A stretch of DNA of 64,000 nucleotides from SW10 sp965657795 (GTDB lineage Bacteria; Verrucomicrobiota; Verrucomicrobiia; Verrucomicrobiales; Akkermansiaceae): the NCBI GenBank assembly GCA_965657795.1, contig CBFHQJ010000009.1, positions 1 to 64,000 on the forward strand, in the 5' to 3' direction. The position numbers and the translations under genes were made by a program. This document shows positions 54,870-63,282 of this stretch, piece after piece; position 1 is the stretch's first letter, and each line of letters opens with the position of its first letter. Under the pieces are notes generated by a model, which worked only from the letters and a program-made list of their open reading frames with translations, was not told the DNA's origin and did not search any database.

Positions 54870-56561
54870 CTAATTCGCTTGAGTGCTCTCTTTCGCAAGT
54901 ACCAGCTTGTCAGGCCCGGCATTGTAACTCCCTCCGACTTCGGCGGGACTCAGCGGAAAGTCAAAAATTCGAAACTCGTTGAAGATCCCGGCAAAAGGTC
55001 CGATGCGATTTTGTTTCTCGGTGACATCCGAGAGCTTGAGCGAAGTTGGCATGGTCCCTCGTAGTTTGCCGTCCCGATAGTAGCTCAGAAGAGCTTTGGA
55101 ACCGGCGCCATCGGCATCGTAAGCCACCACGACATGCATCGCTCTCCCCGGCTTGGCGGGGACGCCCTGCTGAATGTCCTCGTTGTGCCGGTCGACCGCG
55201 ATCTCGGCGCGGTGGGTCCCCAGATTACGAAAGACATAGGTCAACCAATCGTCAGCGCTCCCAAAACGCACCGGCGCCGACCAGGAATATTGCTCGGCGG
55301 TCGGAGTAAACCACAGCTCAAAACTCATGTCCGTTTTCCCTTCGATCAAGCCAGGTGGTAATTCGACAGCACCTTCACCCGAGAGAACCAATTGACCAGC
55401 CCCATCCAGACGGGCCCGTTCCGTCAGCGTTCCATTTTGATTTCCCAAGGAGTCGGAAATCACTCTTTGTTCCTTTGACCCGCTAAAACTAAATCGATTG
55501 AATGGCGCGCGGGAAAGAGCTTTGGCGGGTTTGATGGCAGGTTCTTTTCGATGATCCCTCGTTGCCGGTTGGAGCTTAAAAACAAATTCCTCCAATTCGG
55601 AGTCACGGGGATTCTTCCCTCCCGTCACCGGAGAATACGTCCTCACTTGTACCGTCTCTTGATCCGGAAGAAATTCCAAAAGGCGAAGAAAGCCCATTCC
55701 ACCGCCGCGCAATTTCTCATAATCGACCATCATTTGATGAACGACATTTCCAAAGTCTCCCTCATCGGCACGATAGCCCAAATACGCGGATGAGACATGA
55801 CCACAAATCACCATCATGACATTGGGATGCCTCTTCACCAACTGGTCCCAAAGCTGCTGGCCATCGGCCCCCTCTCCATAAAAATTGTGGGGGGTGGCAC
55901 GCTGCTTTCCGAGCCGGTGATCGTATCGTTGATTGTCATAATAAAGGTAACCATGGGTGAGCACGATGGCCGGATGCGCCTTGTGGGTCTCGAGGACCTT
56001 GTTCCCCCACTCGACCACGGCCTTGCGTGGTCCCATTTCAAGAGAGAGGACCAACCACCGGCGTCCACCGATCTCAATCAATTGATAGTGATTCTCCAGT
56101 TTCCCAGTCTCAAAAACATCGCCGAACTCAGGCTTCTGCTTGAGCTTATCAAGCTCGAAAACCTCATTCATGTAGGTCAATCGACCCGGCGTGTGATCGT
56201 AGTCATGGTTTCCAGCTGCAAGCACGTAAGGGATCTTCCCTTCCACGTAATCGAAGCAGGCGCGGGAGACCTTCCATTCCTCCCTGGTATTGTTGTTAGT
56301 GATATCCCCCACGTGCAGGAGCCCGGCGATGTTGCGATCATCACGCTGCTCCGCCACCCATTTCATCATGGCGTGAAAAGTCTCCGGCCGTTTCGCGGGA
56401 TATCCTTCGGTATCGGGGAGAACAACCAGAGTCGTGCTTCCGGGATGAAACGGAGGGGCAGGATTCTCTTGGGCAAACACTCCAAGGATGGAAAAAATCA
56501 CCAGTACGATGGCCAATTCAAAAGTATTCAAGCCCGCCAACAAAAATCTCGGCTTTTTCAT
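54870..56561 (-). CDS. Exported metallophosphoesterase with a C-terminal LamG domain
   Basis: A 563-residue protein with an N-terminal leader or anchor (LAIVLVIFSILGVFAQENP, about 16-34). The calcineurin-like phosphoesterase core (35-330) has LPDTEGY (metal-binding Asp), GLLHVGDITNNN, AAGNHDYDH, VLTHGYLY and VICGHVSSAY, matching the family order. The C-terminal third (about 365-540) is a LamG/concanavalin-like domain (DMSFELWFTPTAEQYSW; HVVVAYDADGAGSKALLSYY). The substrate is probably a phosphomonoester or phosphodiester outside the cytoplasm. It converges on the DUF3472 gene, stops 13 bases apart, and is divergent from queA. Confidence 0.85.
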   Translation of the reverse strand: MKKPRFLLAGLNTFELAIVLVIFSILGVFAQENPAPPFHPGSTTLVVLPDTEGYPAKRPETFHAMMKWVAEQRDDRNIAGLLHVGDITNNNTREEWKVSRACFDYVEGKIPYVLAAGNHDYDHTPGRLTYMNEVFELDKLKQKPEFGDVFETGKLENHYQLIEIGGRRWLVLSLEMGPRKAVVEWGNKVLETHKAHPAIVLTHGYLYYDNQRYDHRLGKQRATPHNFYGEGADGQQLWDQLVKRHPNVMMVICGHVSSAYLGYRADEGDFGNVVHQMMVDYEKLRGGGMGFLRLLEFLPDQETVQVRTYSPVTGGKNPRDSELEEFVFKLQPATRDHRKEPAIKPAKALSRAPFNRFSFSGSKEQRVISDSLGNQNGTLTERARLDGAGQLVLSGEGAVELPPGLIEGKTDMSFELWFTPTAEQYSWSAPVRFGSADDWLTYVFRNLGTHRAEIAVDRHNEDIQQGVPAKPGRAMHVVVAYDADGAGSKALLSYYRDGKLRGTMPTSLKLSDVTEKQNRIGPFAGIFNEFRIFDFPLSPAEVGGSYNAGPDKLVLAKESTQAN

Positions 56562-56672
56562 ACTCCACCTTACCCAAAAACAGGATCCGTGGTCAAACCT
56601 CCCTCCGAACCCATTCCTATCGATTTCCCGCTCTTGCAGAATGATTAAGATACGTCAAAGCTCTCCACGGAC

Positions 56673-57644
56673 ATGCGCACCACCGATTTTCATTACGACC
56701 TCCCGCCGGAACTCATCGCCTCGCGTCCCCTCGAAGACCGTGCATCTTCACGCATGATGCTCATCAACCGGGCCACCGGAGAGATTTCCCACCATCGCTT
56801 CAGCGACTTCCACGACCTCCTCCCGCCCGATCACCTTCTCGTCCTCAACGACACCAAAGTCATCCCCGCCCGACTCTTCTCGAACGATGGCAAGATCGAG
56901 CTCGTCCGCACCGACGCCCCCGATCCCGACCACTGGTGGTGCCTCGTTCGCCCCGGTAGAAAGATGCGGGACGGCCGCACCGTCCAAGTTGGCAAGAGCA
57001 CCGGAACAGTGGTGCAGACCAACCAAAAAGGAGAACGACTCATCCAGTGGGACACCCCGCCCGATCTCGACGAACACGGTCACCTCGCCCTCCCGCACTA
57101 CATGGAGCGCGAGCCGGACAAGTCCGACCGCGATCGCTACCAAACTGTTTACGCCAAAGAAGAAGGGGCCATCGCCGCCCCCACCGCCGGTCTTCACTTC
57201 ACGCCCGAACTTCTCTCAAAAATCGATCACACCTTCCTCACCCTGCACGTCGGCGTCGGAACCTTCCGCCCGGTCAAAGCCGACGACCCGCGCGAGCACG
57301 ACATGCACTCCGAGCGCTACGTCCTTAGCGAAGAAGCCGCCGGCAAAATGCAGGCAGCCAAAAAAATCGCCGCCGTTGGGACGACCGTGACCCGCGTCCT
57401 CGAACACCTCGCCCGCGATCGTAAAATCGCAGCCTGCCACGGCGAGACCGACATCTTCATCTACCCACCTTTCGAGTTCAAAGCGATCAGCGCCCTCCAG
57501 ACCAACTTCCACCTTCCCTGCAGCACCCTCATGATGCTCGTCTCCGCCTTCGCCACCCGCGAACTCATCATGGAAGCCTACGCCAAAGCCGTCGAAGAAA
57601 AATACCGCTTCTATTCTTATGGCGACTGCATGTTGATCATTTAG
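56673..57644 (+). CDS. queA: S-adenosylmethionine:tRNA ribosyltransferase-isomerase
   Basis: A 323-residue protein. It opens MRTTDFHYDLPPELIASRPL and carries the QueA blocks LVLNDTKVIPARL, KEEGAIAAPTAGLHFT, FLTLHVGVGTFRPVKADD and, near the end, QTNFHLPCSTLMMLVSAF. QueA makes epoxyqueuosine in tRNA wobble position 34 by transferring the ribosyl part of SAM. It is slightly shorter than the roughly 340-350 residues of many homologues. It is a single gene here; its stop overlaps by 4 bases the stop of the convergent remnant gene. Confidence 0.96.
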   Translation: MRTTDFHYDLPPELIASRPLEDRASSRMMLINRATGEISHHRFSDFHDLLPPDHLLVLNDTKVIPARLFSNDGKIELVRTDAPDPDHWWCLVRPGRKMRDGRTVQVGKSTGTVVQTNQKGERLIQWDTPPDLDEHGHLALPHYMEREPDKSDRDRYQTVYAKEEGAIAAPTAGLHFTPELLSKIDHTFLTLHVGVGTFRPVKADDPREHDMHSERYVLSEEAAGKMQAAKKIAAVGTTVTRVLEHLARDRKIAACHGETDIFIYPPFEFKAISALQTNFHLPCSTLMMLVSAFATRELIMEAYAKAVEEKYRFYSYGDCMLII

Positions 57645-58270
57645 TCAACCCAGCCGCCAGGTTCCTGACGGAAACCATGGAAACGACCCACCGCAGGATC
57701 CCAGAGATACAGGCTCCAAAGATGGGAACGAAAAACGAGTTCACAGTTTCTTCGGACAAAAAGCTCTTCGCGAGCCCCGGGATATTCCCAACGGAGGTTC
57801 TTCCCCCTTGATCGAAATTTCTCCCGGTTGAGCAAAATCCAGATCCGGTCTCCTCTCGTAAAAACTTCCTGCAGTCGGCCCAGGTGGTTCACAACTTCAG
57901 CATCACCATTGCGATCACGTAGGACCCCGTGCGAATCACGGTAGGTAAAATCGTGAAGGAGAGGAACGACCAAGTCATAGTCCGCATGACCCACTTCCAT
58001 CTTGGCCGCATGCGGGTGGGGTTCGGTGATCATGACCTTGTCACCGGGTCGTTCCATCGCTGCCACATAGAGCAAGGGAGTGATGGGATCGCCGAGAATT
58101 TTTTCATCGTATGAACTGGCGATTCGCCACGGGCTCCAGGAGAGCAGAACCATGAGGAGACAAGAACTTGTGATCAACTTCCCAAAGGCATCAGACCGAT
58201 TCAGTTGGACCCGTTCCGCAAGCCAGGTCGAGGTTACCTTGATTCCATGCACCCCCCCCGAGCTTTCCAC
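57641..58270 (-). CDS. Probable 5'-truncated remnant of a multi-span membrane protein (glycosyltransferase-like periplasmic domain)
   Basis: A 209-codon frame. From about residue 35 a membrane segment (LITSSCLLMVLLSWSPWRIA) leads into a soluble domain (SSYDEKILGDPITPLLYVAA, then GDKVMITEPHPHAAKMEVGH, then DRIWILLN), which looks like the C-terminal periplasmic part of dolichyl-phosphate-mannose or ArnT-like glycosyltransferases. Such proteins normally have eight or more membrane spans in front; here there are none, and the first 30 residues are composition noise. The 5' end was probably lost by deletion. It could be translated as a stub but is likely non-functional. It overlaps the PEP-CTERM tail relic on the other strand. 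Confidence 0.45.
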   Translation of the reverse strand: MESSGGVHGIKVTSTWLAERVQLNRSDAFGKLITSSCLLMVLLSWSPWRIASSYDEKILGDPITPLLYVAAMERPGDKVMITEPHPHAAKMEVGHADYDLVVPLLHDFTYRDSHGVLRDRNGDAEVVNHLGRLQEVFTRGDRIWILLNREKFRSRGKNLRWEYPGAREELFVRRNCELVFRSHLWSLYLWDPAVGRFHGFRQEPGGWVD

Positions 58271-58322
58271 CAGCCTCTTCGGCAGTCTTGCTGCGCTTCT
58301 GCTCTTCTGCAGACGCCGCTAG
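58233..58322 (+). pseudogene. Relic of a PEP-CTERM gene 3' end
   Basis: In frame to TAG 58320-58322 the plus strand reads VTLIPCTPPELSTSLFGSLA then a hydrophobic run and CRRR, a PEP-CTERM tail with a slightly altered motif (PPEL for VPEP) next to a run of eight C. Upstream in the same frame the sequence is antisense to the membrane-protein remnant, so the body of the gene is missing. A strong terminator follows 27 bases later, as would be expected for a once-functional gene end. Confidence 0.5.
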
Positions 58323-58348
58323 AATAGAGCCGGAATTCAGATCTTTTC

Positions 58349-58380
58349 AAAAGCCCGGCTTCATCGCCGGGCTTTTTTGT
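58349..58380 (+). terminator. Rho-independent terminator after the PEP-CTERM relic
   Basis: AGCCCGGC (58352-58359) and GCCGGGCT (58366-58373) form an 8-bp stem with loop TTCATC, followed by TTTTTTGTTTT. A flanking AAAA on the 5' side could pair with the T tract. It now sits about 70 bases before the start of the helicase gene. Confidence 0.9.
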
Positions 58381-58452
58381 TTTACGACAGCACCTTCTCC
58401 CTCTTCTTCGCTTTTCTTTTGCCCACTTCAAGGCTTTCCCTAAAGTGTCCGC

Positions 58453-61107
58453 GTGGCGCTTGAGCTTACTTCCTTCTTTCAGGATCCCGATTGGTTCCAT
58501 CGCTTTGATGAGCACGTTCTCGCCCACGGGAAGAAGCTCTCCTCGCCACGTTTCCTCACCGCGCTCAACCTTGACGAAGTCGATGACGGCTTCCTTTTGA
58601 CAGGCCGCTCCGACGATCATGATGCCGAGATTAATCTCTGGCCTGAATCTGACACTCGCTGGGAATTCGATTCCTCCTGCACCTGCGACTTCGGATCATT
58701 CTGCCCCCACGCCGCCGCCGCCCTCCTTCGCGCTTCGCGACCCAATACCCTTGCCCGCCTCATGCGTGGTGGAGGAAACACTCCCCCCCCTGCCCAACCA
58801 AAAAAGGAAGAAGAGCAAGTTGTCAAAGACAGTGAGATTTACGAGCCCACTTTCCATCTCGAAGTCGCCGAGGAGCCAGCCCGCTCCCGCGTTGTCCAAC
58901 TCCTCCTGCAAGCCCTCAAGATGAAGCAACGCGACACCTGGCTTGTTGCTCGTCCTACCGTTCGCTACGGCCCCCACACCTTTCCCCTCATCAAGACCAG
59001 CACCGAATCTTCGGTCGCTCGCGACAAACCCGCCGAATTCCGCGCCATCGAGCAACTTACCAAACTCGGCCTGACCAACCTCTCAACCAACCCGACCTAC
59101 CGCTTCCTCCTCTCGCTCGCCAAAAAACAATCCTCCGAACTCTCGGTGGAAGGTTGTTGGTTTCCAGATCCTCATCTCTCCACTCCGGCAATCTATTGGC
59201 CCTGGTTCCGGGCCAAGGCCGCACGAATGCTGGCCGAACACGATTGGCATATTGAGATTGATGAAGACTTCGGCCACGACGTTCACGAACTCTCGGACGA
59301 TGAAATGGAAGCCACTCTGACTCCTGCCCGGGGTGGATGGTTCACCCTTTCCGTGGGCATCGACCTCGATGGCAAACGCCTCGATCTCCTCCCCATTCTC
59401 ACCGGCCTGTTGGACAGCGATACCATCGAGCAGCTCCAGGAATTGGAAGACGACGAACCTCATCTCATCTATCTCCCATCCGGCGGTGCCCTGCAAGTTC
59501 CCGCCGGTCGCCTTCGCGCCATCCTTCATCACCTCGCTGCCCTCACCGACCCCAAGGCACCCTCGCTGCATCCGCTCGATGCCGCCGCCTTGATCGAGGA
59601 TGAAGCCCTCCCCATCGATCCACCCCCCGAACTCAAGGGCCTTCGCTCGAAACTCCTCAGCAGACAAAAGGAAATCAGGGAGTTCGTCCCCCCTGAGGGG
59701 CTGCAGGCCGAGCTCCGGGACTACCAAAAGACCGGCACCGAGTGGATGCACTTCCTCTCCGTCCACGAACTCAACGGAATCCTCGCCGATGACATGGGAC
59801 TTGGAAAAACCCTGCAAACCCTCACCCACATTCTCAAACTCAAAGCGGAGGGGAGCAAAGGACCCGTCCTCGTGGTCGCCCCCACCTCTGTCGTTCCAAA
59901 CTGGTTCGCCGAGGCCAAAAAGTTCACCCCATCGCTTCGCGCCATCATCCTTCACGGTCCGCAAAGACGACAACTCTTCACCCACATCCCGCACGCGGAT
60001 CTCGTCCTCACCTCATTTGCCCTGCTCCAGCGGGACGTGCCCGAACTCAAAAAGCACGACTTCCAACTTGTCGTTCTCGACGAAGCCCAACACATCAAAA
60101 ACCCCTCCGCCAAGGTCAGCAAGGCGGCCTGTGAACTCAAAGCCCGCCAACGCCTCTGCCTTTCCGGCACCCCGGTCGAAAACAACCTCGGCGAACTTTG
60201 GTCGCTCTTCCGTTTTCTCATGCCTGGCTTCCTCGGTCCCCTCGAGCGCTTCCGCAAAAACTATCAAATCCCCATCGAAAAGGAGGACGATGAAGAGCGT
60301 CGAAAATTCCTGCGCGCCCGCCTCGGCCCGCTGATTCTCCGACGCACCAAGGACCAGGTCGCCACCGAGCTTCCTCCGAAAACGATCCTCGTCCACCCCG
60401 TCGATCTCAACTCCGCCCAACGGGATCTTTACGAAACCGTCCGCGCCACCATGGACAAACAAGTTCGTGAGGCCATCGCCGCCAAGGGACTGGAACAATC
60501 GCAATTTGCCATCCTAGACGCCCTCCTCAAGCTCCGCCAAATTTGCTGCCACCCCGCTCTCCTTAAACTACAGACCGAGGAAGCAAAAAAAGCCAAACGA
60601 GCCGCCAAACTCGACTACCTCTTCGAGCTCCTCGAAACCCTCTTCGCCGAAGGCCGCCGCGTCCTCCTTTTTTCGCAGTTCACCTCAATGCTCTCGCTGA
60701 TCGAAAACGAACTAAACCTCCGGCATATTTCGTACTTGAAACTCACCGGCGAATCGAAAGACCGCGGGAAGCTTGTCGAGAGATTCCAAAATGAAATCAT
60801 TCCCATCTTCCTGATTTCGCTCAAAGCCGGCGGCACCGGTCTCAACCTCACCGCGGCCGATACCGTGATCCATTTCGACCCTTGGTGGAATCCCGCCGCC
60901 GAAGCCCAAGCCACCGACCGCGCCTACCGCATTGGCCAGGACAAACCGGTCTTCGTCCACAAACTCATCTGCACCGGAACCGTTGAAGATCGTATTCACC
61001 AGCTTCAACAAAAAAAATCTCTCCTCGCCGACTCGCTTCTCTCTGGAGCTGTCAAGTCCACTCCGGATGCCGAAGCACTCCAGGAACTCCTCAAACCGTT
61101 GGCCTAG
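58453..61107 (+). CDS. SWIM zinc-finger SNF2-family helicase/ATPase
   Basis: An 884-residue protein from GTG 58453. A SWIM-type CxCx5CxH site (C76, C78, C84, H86; SSCTCDFGSFCPH) is near the N-terminus. After a middle domain (about 120-400) come the SNF2_N ATPase (about 420-700): LQAELRDYQKTGTEWM, Walker A DDMGLGKTLQT at about 448-458, and DEAQH at 543-547. The helicase C domain is at about 715-860 (RRVLLFSQFTSMLSLIENEL, SLKAGGTGLNLTAADTVIHF, RAYRIGQDKPVFVHKLI). Bacterial SWIM/SNF2 proteins are DNA- or RNA-polymerase-associated translocases (RapA/HepA-like), usually of unknown target. Its stop overlaps that of the convergent PEP-CTERM gene (CTAG). Confidence 0.92.
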   Translation: MALELTSFFQDPDWFHRFDEHVLAHGKKLSSPRFLTALNLDEVDDGFLLTGRSDDHDAEINLWPESDTRWEFDSSCTCDFGSFCPHAAAALLRASRPNTLARLMRGGGNTPPPAQPKKEEEQVVKDSEIYEPTFHLEVAEEPARSRVVQLLLQALKMKQRDTWLVARPTVRYGPHTFPLIKTSTESSVARDKPAEFRAIEQLTKLGLTNLSTNPTYRFLLSLAKKQSSELSVEGCWFPDPHLSTPAIYWPWFRAKAARMLAEHDWHIEIDEDFGHDVHELSDDEMEATLTPARGGWFTLSVGIDLDGKRLDLLPILTGLLDSDTIEQLQELEDDEPHLIYLPSGGALQVPAGRLRAILHHLAALTDPKAPSLHPLDAAALIEDEALPIDPPPELKGLRSKLLSRQKEIREFVPPEGLQAELRDYQKTGTEWMHFLSVHELNGILADDMGLGKTLQTLTHILKLKAEGSKGPVLVVAPTSVVPNWFAEAKKFTPSLRAIILHGPQRRQLFTHIPHADLVLTSFALLQRDVPELKKHDFQLVVLDEAQHIKNPSAKVSKAACELKARQRLCLSGTPVENNLGELWSLFRFLMPGFLGPLERFRKNYQIPIEKEDDEERRKFLRARLGPLILRRTKDQVATELPPKTILVHPVDLNSAQRDLYETVRATMDKQVREAIAAKGLEQSQFAILDALLKLRQICCHPALLKLQTEEAKKAKRAAKLDYLFELLETLFAEGRRVLLFSQFTSMLSLIENELNLRHISYLKLTGESKDRGKLVERFQNEIIPIFLISLKAGGTGLNLTAADTVIHFDPWWNPAAEAQATDRAYRIGQDKPVFVHKLICTGTVEDRIHQLQQKKSLLADSLLSGAVKSTPDAEALQELLKPLA

Positions 61108-61868
61108 CAGCTCTGCCTTTTGCGACGAAAGGCCAGCAGTCCGGTTCCCAACAGCACCGCAAGACCGGTCGAGGGCTCCGGCACATTTCGATATCCCACG
61201 ATCTCAATTCCATTTATGGCGGTGGACCCACTTCCAGAAGCCGGTCCCGCGATGAGCGAGAAAACCGGAGCGGTCAAACCATCATAACGAACATAGTTCC
61301 CATCCGGCGATACCTGGCTGTCGAGGTAGCCGACCGCGCCTTCTCCATAGCCAAGAGCATGTTCCTGGTGGCTCAGAGTGGTGATGGGGTCAGGGGCACC
61401 AATCCGCGTGATCAAGCCAAGGTTCGGAGGACTCATCCCCTGGTCACTGTAAACATAAAGATCATAGTAGTCCCACCCCAAGGCAGGGAGGTTCAAGGTC
61501 GCGACCTGGACCGTGGCCTGCTGCACCGTACCCGCTGCATCGACATATCCTCCGATGTAGCCCTCCATCATATCTTCGTCCGGATTGGAAGAAGCACTCC
61601 CGCCGATCGTTCCAGTGATCGGACCATCCCAGCCCACAAAAATTGTTCCACCTACCCCGGTGTTGGTGAGCCCGCTGGTCCCGCCGGTCGCACCGATGGC
61701 GGGGATCCAGTTTGAGGTGGGAATCACTCCCGCCACATCACTTGTGCTCAAAGTATCAGGCTGGGAAGTGCCATGAAAATCGACCGAAAAAGTCGACACC
61801 ACGGAAGCGGAAACAAAGGAGGAAATAAGGAGTGAACCGACGAGAACAAAAGGAGTCTGGAATTTCAT
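61104..61868 (-). CDS. PEP-CTERM sorted secreted protein
   Basis: A 254-residue protein from MKFQTPFVLVGSLLISSFVS, a signal peptide; an earlier in-frame Met (61994) lies within the terminator hairpin and is rejected. The body is a beta-rich domain (FSVDFHGTSQPDTLSTSDVA; GWDYYDLYVYSDQG) similar in style to the domain repeated in the thrombospondin-repeat protein. The tail VPEPSTGLAVLLGTGLLAFR followed by RKRQSC is a full PEP-CTERM signal. The role is unknown; surface location through exosortase is expected. Confidence 0.88.
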   Translation of the reverse strand: MKFQTPFVLVGSLLISSFVSASVVSTFSVDFHGTSQPDTLSTSDVAGVIPTSNWIPAIGATGGTSGLTNTGVGGTIFVGWDGPITGTIGGSASSNPDEDMMEGYIGGYVDAAGTVQQATVQVATLNLPALGWDYYDLYVYSDQGMSPPNLGLITRIGAPDPITTLSHQEHALGYGEGAVGYLDSQVSPDGNYVRYDGLTAPVFSLIAGPASGSGSTAINGIEIVGYRNVPEPSTGLAVLLGTGLLAFRRKRQSC

Positions 61869-61956
61869 AAGGTTTATTAAGTTGGATGTGGGGGACCGGA
61901 GCCCCGGCCCTTCACCCACCTCATCGCACCCCGAATCTCCAAATGTCATTTTTGTC

Positions 61957-61994
61957 CAAAAAAAATGCCCCTCCTCATATTTGAGGAGGGGCAT
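61957..61994 (-). terminator. Rho-independent terminator after the lipoprotein gene
   Basis: On the minus strand a 13-bp stem (ATGCCCCTCCTCA with its complement at 61965-61977 and 61982-61994) with a 4-base loop is followed by T's (61964-61957). It lies 16 bases after the lipoprotein gene stop and about 90 bases ahead of the PEP-CTERM start. Confidence 0.92.
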
Positions 61995-62010
61995 CAGAAT
62001 CGTGAAAGAT

Positions 62011-62616
62011 CTAGTAGGAAAGTTTCACCGAAGCGAACCTTTTCGCCACCTCGGACCCACCGCTGCCACCGCCTTCCATAACGAGACGATAGTAGCCGAT
62101 GTTCCCAAAGATATCTTTCAGCGAAAATCCCTCGGTTGTGTAGTAAGCACCATCGGCACCGCCGGCGGTCGACTCCTGGAACCATCTCACCTGCTGACCT
62201 TCAATGGTCACCGTCCGAAATTTCTGCGGGATCATGACCCCGGTCAGTTCACCGTTGATCTCCTTCTCAGCACTCACCTTGGGCACCTTGTTCAACTTGG
62301 GAAACGGGCGCGAAATTGCTTGAATCGCCAAACGATCAAAGGGCTGGGCCGGGTTGGCGTAATTCAATTCATAGTCGCCTCCTGCCGTCATCCTAACCTT
62401 TGGCTTTCCCAACTTCGCCTCGTAGGCGGGGGATCGGAGAACCGGAGGCTTTGCACTCTTCAACGTATCAACCTCCTCCAGACCCAAGTAAAAATCCCCG
62501 GTTGCTTTACTCCAGGCCGATCGACCTTCCGGGGAAGAACTGGAACAAGAGGTCAAAGAGAACACGGCGACAGTCCCGACAATACAAAACATAAAACTTG
62601 GTTTTATCTTCAGCAT
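62011..62616 (-). CDS. Putative lipoprotein of unknown function
   Basis: A 201-residue protein with a type II leader and lipobox: MLKIKPSFMFCIVGTVAVFS, LTSC, then SSSSPEG. The lipidated Cys would be residue 24. The mature part has no family I recognise; it carries blocks such as WSKATGDFYLGLEEVDTLKS, GGDYELNYANPAQPFDRLAI and QEINGEL-like basic/acidic mixtures, with a Gly-rich end (MEGGGSGGSEVAKRFASVKL). Envelope-attached. Divergent from alkB, with 56 bases between starts. Confidence 0.75.
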   Translation of the reverse strand: MLKIKPSFMFCIVGTVAVFSLTSCSSSSPEGRSAWSKATGDFYLGLEEVDTLKSAKPPVLRSPAYEAKLGKPKVRMTAGGDYELNYANPAQPFDRLAIQAISRPFPKLNKVPKVSAEKEINGELTGVMIPQKFRTVTIEGQQVRWFQESTAGGADGAYYTTEGFSLKDIFGNIGYYRLVMEGGGSGGSEVAKRFASVKLSY

Positions 62617-62672
62617 CTTGAACCAAATTTCCCCGCCTTCGCTAGCGAAAACATGCTACGATCTCCCAGCCC

Positions 62673-63275
62673 GTGACTTCCTCTCTCTTCTCCCCCCCAA
62701 ATCTTCTCCCCTCGGATGGCGAGGCCATCAATCACGGCCCCGTTTTTTCACAGACGGAGGCCGACAAATTTTTTACGAGTCTCCTGAGCGACATTCCCTG
62801 GAAAAACGATGTCATTACCATGTTTGGTAAAACGATCACGACCTCACGCAAGGTCGCCTGGGTCGGTGATAGCGGTCTTAGCTACACTTACTCCGGTGCC
62901 ACCAAGCAGCCCATCCCATGGACCCCCTTTCTCAGCAAACTGAAGAACCGGACCGGGGAACTGCTCAATACCCCCTTCAACTCCTGCCTCCTCAATCTTT
63001 ACCACGATGGCACGGAGGGAATGTCGTGGCATCGCGACAACGAATCCTCCATTATCCCCAACTCCACCATCGCCTGCCTGAGCTTCGGAGCGGAAAGACG
63101 TTTCCACTTCAAGCACACCGTGACCAAGGAACGTATCACCACCGAGCTCGAGCACGGCAGCCTTCTCGTCATGGCTGGCGAGATCCAGACCCATTGGCTC
63201 CACGCTCTTCCAAAAAGCACGAGAATCACCACGCCTCGCATCAGCCTGACTTTTCGACAGATGAAGACCCCGTAG
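62673..63275 (+). CDS. alkB: AlkB-like 2-oxoglutarate/Fe(II)-dependent dioxygenase
   Basis: A 200-residue protein. The iron ligands are H120 and D122 in GMSWHRDNE and H177 in THWLHALPKS. The 2-oxoglutarate-binding Arg pair is in RISLTFR (189-195). NLYHDGTEG just before the HxD is the classic nucleotide-recognition-lid flank. The overall pattern is closer to AlkB homologue 2/3-type bacterial enzymes than to E. coli AlkB. These remove methyl groups from N1-methyladenine and N3-methylcytosine in DNA or RNA by oxidation. A Tyr/Trp-rich segment (YTYSGATKQPIPWTP, 71-85) is consistent with the substrate lid. It converges on the TrkA gene, 7 bases apart. Confidence 0.92.
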   Translation: MTSSLFSPPNLLPSDGEAINHGPVFSQTEADKFFTSLLSDIPWKNDVITMFGKTITTSRKVAWVGDSGLSYTYSGATKQPIPWTPFLSKLKNRTGELLNTPFNSCLLNLYHDGTEGMSWHRDNESSIIPNSTIACLSFGAERRFHFKHTVTKERITTELEHGSLLVMAGEIQTHWLHALPKSTRITTPRISLTFRQMKTP

Positions 63276-63282
63276 TCCGGCT

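Noticed and set aside
59083..59994. 303-codon frame on the minus strand inside the SNF2 helicase gene
   Set aside because: Antisense shadow of a well-conserved gene with strong codon bias; no family features and no gene-like start.
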